This document shows positions 1 through 10,242 of a DNA stretch of 64,000 bases, piece after piece. Each line of letters opens with the position of its first letter. Position 1 is the stretch's first letter. The DNA lies in NCBI GenBank assembly GCA_000309945.1, contig CM001633.1, positions 3,126,199 through 3,190,198 on the forward strand, given 5' to 3'. The position numbers were made by a program, and so were the translations under genes. Source of the stretch: Leptolyngbyaceae cyanobacterium JSC-12 (GTDB lineage Bacteria > Cyanobacteriota > Cyanobacteriia > Leptolyngbyales > Leptolyngbyaceae). The notes beneath the pieces are model-generated. The model was given only the letters and a program-made list of their open reading frames with translations, had not been told where the DNA came from and did no database searches.

Positions 1-1
1 G

Positions 2-85
2 GGAGTCTTGGTGTTCAAGATGGATCAGGTGAAAACGAAGGCAGCCTTAGAACCTGCTGAGGAAAGTCTGAGCGAGCAAGAATAA
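2..85 (+). CDS. C-terminal end of an unidentified protein (partial)
   Basis: An open frame runs in from the left edge and ends at TAA 83-85. It encodes 27 residues ending in an acidic tail (LEPAEESLSEQE). The lack of stops and the typical charged C-terminus suggest the 3' end of a gene whose body lies outside the window. It is too short to assign a family and could be chance. Confidence 0.45.
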   Translation, partial: GVLVFKMDQVKTKAALEPAEESLSEQE

Positions 86-89
86 CAAA

Positions 90-118
90 TTGGTGATGGG
101 TGATGGGTCATTGGTCAT
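90..118. repeat. Short tandem heptanucleotide repeat
   Basis: Degenerate tandem copies of a GGTGATG/GGTCATT-like heptamer lie just after the stop of the partial gene. Such STRR-type heptamers are common between cyanobacterial genes. No function is assigned. The rest of 119-303 shows nothing recognisable. Confidence 0.5.
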
Positions 119-303
119 GTCAGTTTTAGCTGACTCTAATTAGGAGGCTGCACTGGTTCTACTGGAAGATTCTTCGAAGAGCAAAGGGTGACGCGATCGC
201 AATTTGGAGCCAAGTTACAAATTCCAAATCATTTTTCACTGCTCAACTGCTTTTTCTGAAGTGTCAAGCTCTCAGCACACATTGCAACACTCAACCATCC
301 TGT

Positions 304-882
304 TCAGACAAAAATCTCTGTTGGGGTGAGGGTAAAATTGGGCACAATGACTGACCGAATTCGAGCAGACTCTACATACACGGTGTCTTCATACAGCCCA
401 TTGACCCATTAGCAAACCGTCACTTGTTTAGTTTCTGGGTCAACGATCCAATATTCGGCAATTTCGCGTGCAGCATATTCCGTGCGTTTGTAGCGATAGT
501 CCCGATCCCAGGTTTTCTGACCCGGACTCACCACCTCAATCACTAGGGCAGGCGGTGGCATATCGCAGGTAATCGTAGCACGACGACTGCCTGCCAATGC
601 CGCTTTCGAGGCTTCTGTATGAACTAACAAATCCGGTAATCGACACCGTGCCCGTTGCCCTGTAACCTCAATTTCAGTTCCCCAGACAACCCATTCTGCT
701 GGAAGGTGCTGAATTAGCTCTAACAGCAGTTTCCTGGCAATTCCCAGATTTTCATCGCTTTCAGGCGGCATCTCAACGAGTTCCCCATCTACCAGCTCAT
801 AACGGGTATCCGTGCCGTCATCATAAGCAAGATACTCTGCAAAGGTGAGAAGTTCAGTTTTTGGGGAAGCGGCTTGACTCAT
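304..882 (-). pseudogene. Uma2 family (DUF820) endonuclease-like gene with an in-frame stop
   Basis: The reading frame starts at ATG 882 and encodes the usual Uma2 pattern: an N-terminal TFAEYLAY segment, [12 protein letters not shown] near residue 30, the PDL acid motif around residue 85, and the [10 protein letters not shown] core with [15 protein letters not shown] near the end. It stops at TAA 409-411 after 157 residues. The same frame continues past this stop with WVNGLYEDTVY and a PNFTLTP segment, ending at TGA 304-306. That is the normal C-terminus of the family, giving about 192 codons in total. The gene therefore looks intact apart from one nonsense codon. Uma2 proteins have a PD-(D/E)XK nuclease-like fold and are highly multiplied in cyanobacteria; their role is not settled. 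Confidence 0.8.
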
Positions 883-1118
883 GGGTGCGATCGCCCAGAT
901 AGGTATCTTTAATCAAGTTTACAGGGATTCAGGGTTGCCTGCCTTGCCACCCTTATCTAGCCCTATGCTCAAACCTTTGCCATCAGCCGTACACGAGGAG
1001 CCATCGGCTGATAGCAGATTAGATGAAGCTTGCAAAGATTAAATTTTGTGGCGAGAGATTGATCGCAAGAAAAGGTTGGGTTAAGGTGCGATCACTAGTA
1101 GGTTGGAGGGCGATCGCG

Positions 1119-2033
1119 ATGTCTGCAAAGCAACCTTTGGCGATTGACTGTGTGGATTTACCCAAGTTTTTGCCCGCTCCGCCCCTGCTAACCAGTTTTC
1201 AAGCAGGTTGGAGTAGTATTCAGCTTGCCCATTACTGCCAATCCTCGATTGATATCCCTGAAGTATCAAGCTCTCAGCACATAATCACTATTTCACTGGG
1301 ACATCATCAAGGATGTGATCTGGAGTTTGTTTCAGAGGGGCGTTTACAGACGATCTCGTATCATGAAAAAGATTTTGCAAGGGGTTTTATTGAGATCGTT
1401 CCCGCTAACTCACCTTGCGGAATCCGTTCGATTTCGGTTACTCAATCCATTGAGTGGATTAGTTTCTATCTAGAACCGACATTTCTCGCTCAGATTGCCT
1501 ATGAATCGGTTAATCCTGATCGAGTTGAATTGTTACTGACACGGAAAAAATGCGATGCCTTAATTCATCAGATTGGTCTAGCACTCAAGTCTAGTTTAGA
1601 AACGGTTGGGGTTGGCGGTCGTTGCTACGCCGATTCAATGGCAACAGCAATGGCAGCTCATCTGCTGCATCATCACTCTACTCGCAAGCATGACTTTCGA
1701 GAACACGAAGATGGATTGCCAAAACAAAAACTTAGGCAAGCGATTGAATACATCCAGGCGCATTTAGGTGAAGATCTATCCCTAAACGACATTGCCAATG
1801 AACTGGGGATGAGTCAGTACTATTTTTGCCACCTATTCAAGCGATCCACGGGCATCTCGCCCCATCAATTCTTAATTCGTCAACGAGTCGAACGCGCAAA
1901 GCTTCTGCTCAAGCAACCAGAACGCACGATTACATCCGTAGCATTGGAATGTGGGTTTGCCAATCAGAGCCATTTTGCCCGGTGTTTCTGTCAATACATC
2001 GGGATGAACCCCAACCAGTTCCGCAAGTCATAG
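1119..2033 (+). CDS. AraC family transcriptional regulator
   Basis: The C-terminal hundred residues hold two helix-turn-helix motifs of the AraC/XylS type: LSLNDIANELGMSQYYFCHLFKRSTGISPHQF is followed by ITSVALECGFANQSHFARCF and a closing GMNPNQFRK. The N-terminal part, about 200 residues, is a cupin-like or otherwise variable sensor region that I cannot assign to a ligand. I place the start at ATG 1119 because GGAGG lies nine bases upstream. An in-frame ATG at 1023 would add 32 residues with low-complexity, HIP1-rich coding. The gene is alone on its strand and is followed by a toxin-antitoxin pair. The target genes are unknown. Confidence 0.85.
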   Translation: MSAKQPLAIDCVDLPKFLPAPPLLTSFQAGWSSIQLAHYCQSSIDIPEVSSSQHIITISLGHHQGCDLEFVSEGRLQTISYHEKDFARGFIEIVPANSPCGIRSISVTQSIEWISFYLEPTFLAQIAYESVNPDRVELLLTRKKCDALIHQIGLALKSSLETVGVGGRCYADSMATAMAAHLLHHHSTRKHDFREHEDGLPKQKLRQAIEYIQAHLGEDLSLNDIANELGMSQYYFCHLFKRSTGISPHQFLIRQRVERAKLLLKQPERTITSVALECGFANQSHFARCFCQYIGMNPNQFRKS

Positions 2034-2117
2034 CAAAAACGAACCGATCAGTCAGTCGGCTAGCTCCTATTGGTTGGTAAACTGGAGGCACTTCCTTCGT
2101 ATCCAAGGCGTTGTTCT

Positions 2118-2411
2118 ATGTCTGCGGAAACACTCTCACGCTATGTGACTCGCGACCCTGAGATTTTGAATGGAGAACCTATCATTCTGGGCACTCGTAC
2201 ATCCGTTCGTGCCATTGTTGGGTTGTGGCGGCTAGGCATTATGCCAGAAGAAGTTCTGAACCATTTGCCCCATCTGACACTGGCACAAGTGTTTGATGCC
2301 TTAAGCTTCTATTTGGATCATCAAGCGGAAATTAATGAATCCATCGAGCGCAATCGAGTCCCCGATGAATTAGTCCATCCCTCTGTGAGATCTGCGTTGG
2401 ATGCATTGTGA
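2118..2411 (+). CDS. DUF433 antitoxin
   Basis: A short protein of 97 residues with the DUF433 pattern: SRYVTRDPEILNGEPIILGTR near the start, then a winged-helix-like stretch with TSVRAIVGLWRLG, MPEEVLNHLPHLTLAQVFDALSFYLDHQAEI. DUF433 proteins are DNA-binding antitoxins paired with PIN-like toxins. I chose ATG 2118; the frame is open from 2070 but the family begins near MSAETLSRY. Its TGA stop overlaps the GTG start of the next gene, which is the usual translationally coupled arrangement of such pairs. It probably represses its own operon. Confidence 0.85.
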   Translation: MSAETLSRYVTRDPEILNGEPIILGTRTSVRAIVGLWRLGIMPEEVLNHLPHLTLAQVFDALSFYLDHQAEINESIERNRVPDELVHPSVRSALDAL

Positions 2412-2752
2412 CCACTTTTGCAGCACTTTATACCGATGAGGATATGTCGGCACTGGTTGCCACGTTGTTGCGATCGCGGGGATTAGATGTTACGACTGTG
2501 CCGGAACAGGCAACTGTTGGCAAAACAGACCGTGAGCAACTTGAATTCGCAACGTCTATTGGCAGGTGTATTCTGACTCATAATCGAGTTGATTTTGAGC
2601 GATTGCATCTTCACTATCTGGAAGCAAATCAACCACATTTTGGAATTATTGTTGTGCCTCAGAAAAATGCTTATGAAGTAGCGCAACGAGTTGGCATTTT
2701 GGTGAGCGCGTTAACGGCTGAAGAATTTAGAAATCAACTCCTCTACGCCTGA
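2408..2752 (+). CDS. DUF5615 PIN-like toxin
   Basis: A 114-residue protein starting at GTG 2408, overlapping the DUF433 stop by four bases. It has the DUF5615 pattern: LYTDEDMSALVATLLRSRGLDV at the start with the first acidic residues, TDREQLEFATSIGRCILTHNRVDFERL in the middle (the TxNxxDF motif), then a C-terminal HFGIIVVPQ segment. Such proteins have a PIN-like fold with acidic metal-binding residues and are predicted ribonucleases. Together with the upstream DUF433 gene it forms a type II toxin-antitoxin pair. No inactivating changes are visible. Confidence 0.85.
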   Translation: MTTFAALYTDEDMSALVATLLRSRGLDVTTVPEQATVGKTDREQLEFATSIGRCILTHNRVDFERLHLHYLEANQPHFGIIVVPQKNAYEVAQRVGILVSALTAEEFRNQLLYA

Positions 2753-2789
2753 ATTGAACGAGCAGCTGGTACAGAATTGCTGTAATCCG

Positions 2790-2810
2790 AACCAGTTCCG
2801 CAAGTTATAA
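2790..2810 (+). repeat. Second copy of the AraC gene 3' end
   Basis: The 16-base run AACCAGTTCCGCAAGT is identical to 2013-2028 inside the AraC gene. Read in the matching frame it gives NQFRKL followed by TAA, mimicking the true C-terminus NQFRKS followed by TAG. The two copies bracket the toxin-antitoxin pair, so it looks like an insertion that duplicated or replaced the end of the regulator gene. Confidence 0.65.
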
Positions 2811-2817
2811 ATCGCTT

Positions 2818-2874
2818 CCACGTCCAGAACTGTAGTTTTTCTTAGGAAAAATCCCTGTCTCTAGCTGGACGTGG
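2818..2874. repeat. Inverted repeat with nested hairpin
   Basis: CCACGTCCAG at 2818-2827 is perfectly complementary to CTGGACGTGG at 2865-2874. Inside lies a second stem, TTTTTC and GAAAAA around a four-base loop. It could be a transcription terminator for the toxin-antitoxin operon, a small structured RNA or the remains of a miniature mobile element. Confidence 0.5.
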
Positions 2875-3224
2875 TTTAGCAAGATTGTGTTCTACTATCG
2901 CAAGAAAATGTGCGACGACATTTAGGAATTTCTCTAAAGTGATGGCAATAGGGGAAGCAACTTAAATAGCTTACCAACTGCATTGAGGCGATCGCTTGTT
3001 TAAGGATGCTAGCTAAAACCAACTAAGTCAGCTGATAAGCGTTGAAGCAGTGATCAAAAGTTTCTGCTTCGTTAGCTACATCTGTCGCCGTTCAACGTGG
3101 TTATTAGGCCGAAACTTTCCGGCTATTCACCCATTAAGGGTTCTTAGTCCGAAAGCCTTAGCCTAACAGTAGTTAGCTGTCTTCTTTGTTCTACCCGTTG
3201 TTTATTTCTATTAGGAGTATTGAC

Positions 3225-3620
3225 ATGCCTTCTATGTCAGTAAAGTATCCAGAGAATCACTCCCCAGAGGAAATTTCTAGGTCAGCATCGTTACCCCTTA
3301 AGCCAGTTGAGCTACCTTTGAAACATGAGGCTCCCGACACCGTTGATCCTCGTATTGTGGACCAAACTTGGTTTCAGTTCGCTGACCATCACGGGTTTGA
3401 GGTGCGCTTGGATCTAAGAGGCATTGTTAATGCCTACAGTAGGGTATTTGTATCGATTTCCGAAATTGGTGTTTTCGACGGACGATGGAAGCCTTTTATG
3501 GGACTTGCTAGTGCTGAAGTACACAACGTCGTTCCGCATGACGACGGGATAGTAATTGTACGGGGATACATTGGCTGGGATAGCGACATCAATGTGAGGC
3601 TTTCGGTCTTCGTTGCCTGA
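3225..3620 (+). CDS. Hypothetical protein
   Basis: A 131-residue protein that I do not recognise. ATG 3225 is chosen because AGGAG lies eight bases upstream; the frame is open from 3186. The first 45 residues are polar and rich in Pro, Ser and Glu, probably disordered. The C-terminal 85 residues contain alternating hydrophobic stretches (VRLDLRGIVNAYSRVFVSISEIGVFDGRW, then GIVIVRGYIGW) consistent with a small beta-rich domain. There are no membrane segments or cysteines. It stands alone between repeat-rich intergenic DNA. Confidence 0.55.
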   Translation: MPSMSVKYPENHSPEEISRSASLPLKPVELPLKHEAPDTVDPRIVDQTWFQFADHHGFEVRLDLRGIVNAYSRVFVSISEIGVFDGRWKPFMGLASAEVHNVVPHDDGIVIVRGYIGWDSDINVRLSVFVA

Positions 3621-3638
3621 CAGCGAGATCGCTGGTCT

Positions 3639-3670
3639 TGTAGGTCGGGTTGAGATGGCGAAACCTAACA
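3639..3670. repeat. Imperfect palindromic repeat (GTAGG type)
   Basis: TGTAGGTCGGGTTGAG and its partner GAAACCTAACA form an imperfect hairpin. The sequence resembles the widespread cyanobacterial interspersed repeat with a GTAGGTTGGGTT core. A perfect small palindrome, CAGCGAGATCGCTG, lies just before it, directly after the stop of the upstream gene, and may help end transcription. Confidence 0.5.
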
Positions 3671-3835
3671 TTAATAGGCATTACAGCAGTGGGGGTGATC
3701 GAAAAATAGATGGTAGCAGGATCGCCTCTCGCGGAGTGCGATCGCTGATCTTGAAAGTGAAATTTAAGAGTCAATTTGATCGCTTTATGTTCTATCTTTC
3801 ATATCTTACTTTCATATCTTAGTGATGGAGTTACT

Positions 3836-4294
3836 ATGATAAAAACATTGTTCAAGCAAATACATTTTTTAGTTTTTCTGGGAAGCACAGTAGGTTTTTT
3901 TATCATCTGGTTTGAGAATTCAAGCCCAAGGTTTGCTTACTCACAGCAGGTTGCTAATTTGCCAGATCAGGCGTGTTATGACCGCCCTGGATACCCTTTA
4001 GGTCGGTGGGAAACAACCGTTAATAGCGAGACTAACACTAAATTTGCAACCTTCATCACGTTTACTCGACCCAAAGGTGGAACTTGGCTTCCTTCAACTG
4101 GGCAAGGCAACTTCACAACATCAGTTGTTCCGGCTCCTAGAAGGCAGGTCATCCTAAGATTACGAACTGAGACTGGAAACTATCTGAGTACTAACAAACT
4201 TGTAGTTTCATCTGATGGTTGCAGTATGCAAGGAACTTTCAGTGACAGTGGCGGTGTTCGAGGCGAGGTCAAATACACTTGGGAGGGTGAATGA
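3836..4294 (+). CDS. Hypothetical exported or membrane-anchored protein
   Basis: A 152-residue protein with an N-terminal hydrophobic segment (about residues 8-25, FLVFLGSTVGFFIIWF) preceded by lysines, suggesting a signal anchor or signal peptide. The rest, after roughly residue 35, is a soluble beta-rich domain with two cysteines (DQACYDRPG and SDGCSMQG) that could form a disulphide outside the cytoplasm. ATG 3836 has GGAG about nine bases upstream and is preferred over the ATG at 3776. I do not recognise a family. It is followed by a small hairpin. Confidence 0.6.
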   Translation: MIKTLFKQIHFLVFLGSTVGFFIIWFENSSPRFAYSQQVANLPDQACYDRPGYPLGRWETTVNSETNTKFATFITFTRPKGGTWLPSTGQGNFTTSVVPAPRRQVILRLRTETGNYLSTNKLVVSSDGCSMQGTFSDSGGVRGEVKYTWEGE

Positions 4295-4309
4295 TGATTA
4301 TCACCACTT

Positions 4310-4327
4310 ACCAAAAGAACTTTTGGT
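4310..4327. terminator. Possible terminator hairpin
   Basis: The perfect palindrome ACCAAAAGAACTTTTGGT begins about 15 bases after the stop of the upstream gene. There is no T-run after it, so it is a weak candidate for an intrinsic terminator. Confidence 0.3.
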
Positions 4328-4445
4328 GTGTGAGTTGGATTTCAGCTAGGAGCTAATGCTGCACCAACTTCCTACTACACTGATTTTTCATTTGTGCTAA
4401 TTGGAAGATAAGCTTTAGTAGTTTCTTCAAGAGCAAGAGTGCTGC

Positions 4446-5057
4446 ATGGCTGATCTAGAAAAAGAATCTGAGAAGCAGAAGGGGTTTAGTAAGGAAGCCT
4501 GGACTGCAATGAGTGCGATCGCGGTTGCACTCATTGGCGGCATGGTCACTATTTTCACAACGATATGGAAAGAACCACCCCCCAAAAAATCCTCCAATGC
4601 TCCATCCGGAGCACCCACCTCGCCAGGTCTTGCCTCTATCAATCCTTCTGAGGAACCCCCAATATCTCCTCGCCCTTCTTCAACCTCCAGTTCCGTTCCA
4701 ACGATCACTCCAAAAACTTCTCCAGTTGCTCAAGAATTAGTACAAGATTTGGAGGCTGTGAATATTGATTTCAGTGATCCAAAAGCACTTGCTCAGTTAA
4801 ACAACCCATTTTCTAACTATCCCCAATTTGCTACAGGCTGCCTCAATCTTCTAAAAGAGCAACGTTTGAAGAAAAAGACATATTTTGACGTTATTTTTTG
4901 GAACTATACTGAAGACTTAAAAGGTCAAATTAACACTGACTCGCCGAACGGTGATGTTGATACGAATATCTTAAAATCTGCCATGATTAGCGCTTACAAC
5001 ACTCGTAATGGTACCAATGCGCTCTCTTTTGGAGATATTGTGGAGTCAAGACAGTGA
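4446..5057 (+). CDS. Hypothetical protein with one membrane segment and a Pro/Ser-rich linker
   Basis: A 203-residue protein. A charged N-terminus of about 20 residues is followed by one hydrophobic segment (AIAVALIGGMVTIFTTIW, residues 25-42). A long Pro/Ser/Thr-rich linker (about 45-95) follows, then a C-terminal domain of about 100 residues with an EELVQDLEA-like helix and a single cysteine. The layout suggests a membrane-anchored protein with an extended stalk. I do not recognise the C-terminal domain. It is separated by 31 bases from the globin gene downstream and may share a transcript with it. Confidence 0.6.
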   Translation: MADLEKESEKQKGFSKEAWTAMSAIAVALIGGMVTIFTTIWKEPPPKKSSNAPSGAPTSPGLASINPSEEPPISPRPSSTSSSVPTITPKTSPVAQELVQDLEAVNIDFSDPKALAQLNNPFSNYPQFATGCLNLLKEQRLKKKTYFDVIFWNYTEDLKGQINTDSPNGDVDTNILKSAMISAYNTRNGTNALSFGDIVESRQ

Positions 5058-5088
5058 GGTTTAACGCTCAAAGGAGCACTTAGAGTTT

Positions 5089-5571
5089 ATGGTCAGTCAA
5101 AAAACGATTGAAATCGTCAAAGCAACGGCACCAATTTTGAAAGAAAGAGGTGAAGAAATTACTCAGCGGATGTATCAAATTGCTTTTGAGCAGCGACCCG
5201 ACTATAAGCGTGGCTTTGAAACTACCTGGATGCAACATCTAGATGGGGGTGGGCAAGCCCAGAAATTGGCCGCAGCAGTGTATGCCTATGCCACTCACAT
5301 TGATCGCCTGGATGAGTTGACAACTGCTGTAGACCACATTGCCCATCGTCATGTGGCGACGCGCATTTTGCCTGAGCAATATCCTCTGATTGGTGAGAAA
5401 CTGTTGCAGGCGATGAAAGATGTTTTGCAAGATGCGGCGACTGACGACGTAATTGCAGCGTGGGCGGAAGCCTATGAAGCGTTAGCAGCTATTTTTATTC
5501 AAAGGGAAAAGGTGATTTATCAACAAGCCGATCAAGAACTCACTGAGCGACTGATGAGTGAAACAACCTGA
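5089..5571 (+). CDS. Single-domain globin related to flavohaemoglobin
   Basis: The 160 residues match the globin domain of flavohaemoglobins and single-domain bacterial haemoglobins. Tyr29 in ITQRMYQIAF corresponds to the distal B10 tyrosine, Gln56 in GGGQAQKLAAAV to the distal E7 position, and His88 in HIAHRHVATRILPEQY to the haem-binding proximal histidine. A reductase domain is absent, so it would bind oxygen or nitric oxide and rely on a separate reductase. Nitric oxide detoxification is the best-known role of the family, but none is shown here. The protein is cytoplasmic. Confidence 0.85.
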   Translation: MVSQKTIEIVKATAPILKERGEEITQRMYQIAFEQRPDYKRGFETTWMQHLDGGGQAQKLAAAVYAYATHIDRLDELTTAVDHIAHRHVATRILPEQYPLIGEKLLQAMKDVLQDAATDDVIAAWAEAYEALAAIFIQREKVIYQQADQELTERLMSETT

Positions 5572-5858
5572 CAACATTTTGAGCAGGAGCGACGATTATG
5601 ATGAGTATTCTCATCCAGAGCGCAAGGTTGACATCTGGTGAAGAAGGTCAGCGGTTTGCTGATGGCTGCAGGTTTGGAGAAATAGTTTGAGGAATGAAGC
5701 CAATTGCCGTCGAATGAGCTACCAAATATGGCAAAGATCAGGGCAATTTCGGCGCGATGTGGGATTGAGTTGCTCATGACTGCTAAATCTTAGCGATCGC
5801 TCCCGGACTGGTTTACAACAGGGGTGTAGTCTGTCTGAAGAAGTCCGGCAGGGAAGCC

Positions 5859-8258
<2,400 letters not shown>

Positions 8259-8271
8259 TAAGTGAGAAGTA

Positions 8272-9369
8272 TTAGATGTGCTTGATCGCTTCTCTCACCT
8301 TTGCTGCGGTGGCTGGAGCTAGTAAAACGCCGTTGCGGTAGTGTCCGGTTGCTAGCAGGATGTTGGGGTATCCTGGCAGGGGTTCGATAATCGGGGCGGG
8401 GCGACTTTCTGGGCGGGGGCGGAGTCCGTACCATTGGTGTTGAATCGTGGCGTGTTGCAAGGTAGGACAGAAGGCGATCGCTTGCTGAATGACACTTTCC
8501 AACATTTCTGAACTGGGTTGCAGAGATGAAGTAAGTAAATTTTCTTCAACATTGGGAAATTCCACGGTTGCGCCAATCCAGTACTGATCATCACCCAGCG
8601 GTACCAGATGCACATCTTCGCCTGTAATCACAGGTTGTAGGTTAGGATTGCCCAGGGGGTAAGGCATCTTCACTCGCACTGCCTGACCTAATACCGGACG
8701 AATCTCCACGGGTTGCTGAAGCTGGGTTGTAAGTGATGTGGAACCTAATCCGGCTGCAATCACCAGCCAATCTGCCACGATCGCTCCCCAAGGGGTTTGC
8801 AGTTGAATCGTGGAATCTGATTGCGGCAACACCTGAGTCACAGGTGTATCAAACTGGAAGGTAACGCCATTTTGCTGGGCAGCAGTGACCAGTGCCAGGG
8901 TCAGGGCAGTAGGATCAACCTGGCGATCGCTCGGTGAATAAATCGCCCCAATTACGTGCTCCAGGTTGAGATGGGGATAGTTTGCGATAAGAAAGGCGCG
9001 ATCGCACATTTCCAATTGCCAGCCCTGTTCCTGCCGTACCCTTGCCAGCGTTTTCCAGGTATCAAGATTCTCCCCCTCAAAACAAAGCCGCAGAATTCCC
9101 TGTTGATTAAAGAGAATCCTGCGACCTGTATCGATTTCAAGTTTGGGAACCCACTCGTTATAGCGTTGAATGCTAAAGAGTCGCATTCTCAGGTTATTGC
9201 CTTTCAGCTTTTGGCTAATCGCTCCCATCAAAACGCCAAGGGCCGCACCCGTTGAATGTTGGGCGGGCTGATGCTGATCAACAACGGTGACTAAAAGACC
9301 CGGAACAACGCTAAGTTCATAAGCGATCGCGGCACCCACAACGCCACAGCCAATAATTGCAACCCTCAT
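8272..9369 (-). CDS. FAD-dependent amino-acid oxidase, ThiO (glycine oxidase)-like
   Basis: A 365-residue DAO-family flavoprotein. The N-terminus carries the Rossmann FAD motif GCGVVGAAIAYEL (residues 8-20) and an acidic residue at the end of the second strand (VVDQHQPA). The C-terminal region has the typical GLRPRPESRPAPIIEPLPGYPN and ATGHYRNGVLLAPATA segments near the flavin. Glycine oxidases of this family supply iminoacetate for the thiazole of thiamine, but related enzymes act on other amino acids. The thiamine role is an inference; thiD lies 24 kb away. Its start follows psbQ by 13 bases on the same strand, so the two may be cotranscribed. Confidence 0.75.
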   Translation of the reverse strand: MRVAIIGCGVVGAAIAYELSVVPGLLVTVVDQHQPAQHSTGAALGVLMGAISQKLKGNNLRMRLFSIQRYNEWVPKLEIDTGRRILFNQQGILRLCFEGENLDTWKTLARVRQEQGWQLEMCDRAFLIANYPHLNLEHVIGAIYSPSDRQVDPTALTLALVTAAQQNGVTFQFDTPVTQVLPQSDSTIQLQTPWGAIVADWLVIAAGLGSTSLTTQLQQPVEIRPVLGQAVRVKMPYPLGNPNLQPVITGEDVHLVPLGDDQYWIGATVEFPNVEENLLTSSLQPSSEMLESVIQQAIAFCPTLQHATIQHQWYGLRPRPESRPAPIIEPLPGYPNILLATGHYRNGVLLAPATAAKVREAIKHI

Positions 9370-9382
9370 ACCCCAAGTACGA

Positions 9383-9862
9383 CTAGGCAGCAGATGCCGA
9401 TTCAGGACGAGCGGCGGGAGGAATTAAGCCCAAGAATGCATCAAAGTCTTTCAGCGTTTCGTTATATTTACGTGTTGCCAGTTGAAAGTTTTGGTTTTGA
9501 GCCGCTAAATCAATCGCCACCAAATCATCAAATACATTTTTTGCCAGCTTTTTCGCACCAGGTTGAGCATCGGGTAGCAGAGTGCGTGCCACATTCAGCA
9601 TGGAAATCCGCAATTCCCCCAAAGGTCCGTGAATGAAATTGCGAGTAAAGATCCAGTCTTTCTTATCAATCAAAGAGCCGAGTTCTGCCATGCGGTTGCG
9701 CATCTGCTGTAAATCGGTGGCATAGTTTTTAATTTGTTCCAGTTGATCGCTGGTGTAAGTCAAAGGTTTCTTGACCTTTGCCGCTGCAACACTATGAACA
9801 TTCAACATAAACGCTGTGATCAGCGCCAGAATCATAGCAAGGACAGAACGATAATTCACCAT
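9383..9862 (-). CDS. psbQ: Photosystem II extrinsic protein PsbQ (CyanoQ)
   Basis: A 159-residue protein with an N-terminal export signal (hydrophobic residues about 7-25, AAAK at the cut). A four-helix body follows with the PsbQ pattern: YTSDQLEQIKNYATDLQQMRNRMAELGSLI, then DWIFTRNFIHGPLGELRISM and NVFDDLVAIDLAAQ, ending in LKDFDAFLGLIP. CyanoQ binds the lumenal face of photosystem II and stabilises the oxygen-evolving complex. ATG 9862 is chosen because it begins the signal peptide; the open frame to 10003 has no such logic. CyanoQ is usually a lipoprotein, but I see no cysteine at the cleavage region here. Confidence 0.85.
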   Translation of the reverse strand: MVNYRSVLAMILALITAFMLNVHSVAAAKVKKPLTYTSDQLEQIKNYATDLQQMRNRMAELGSLIDKKDWIFTRNFIHGPLGELRISMLNVARTLLPDAQPGAKKLAKNVFDDLVAIDLAAQNQNFQLATRKYNETLKDFDAFLGLIPPAARPESASAA

Positions 9863-10242
9863 AGGGCAGACGTTTGACTCATTCAAAAAAACACAACTGC
9901 AAACAGAAATACACCATTTCAATGGAGCAGTTGCCATTGACTTTTGTGAAACCACTAAAGTCTCTTCACACTCTGCTCCGGCCAAGTTGTAATGTATCTC
10001 CAATCAGTTTAGCGGTTGTCAGAACGGTTATTCCCACATTTCCAAAGTAAGAGAATCAACCGCCGAGCGTCGTCACAACTGTAACGCCGTTGGCGGGTTG
10101 CTATCAGTTTGACCTGATTGCCCTCTCCTTCAGGATTTTTTATGACCTTAGCCTGATTTCAGACAAGACTGCCTGTTTTAGTGAAAAATAGTCCGAATAG
10201 GCAGAAGTGCTTTTGTCAATGTGGTGAAGTTGGAGTGGATCG

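Larger units (their letters stand above)
2753..3224. other. Intergenic region with a duplicated araC tail and an inverted repeat
   Basis: About 470 bases without a credible gene. It holds a short copy of the AraC 3' end (2790-2810), an inverted repeat (2818-2874) and, close to 3100-3170, a stretch with small complementary runs (GGCCGAAAC, TTTCCGGC) that might fold. Nothing else is recognised. The 3' end carries the AGGAG ribosome-binding site of the next gene. Confidence 0.5.
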
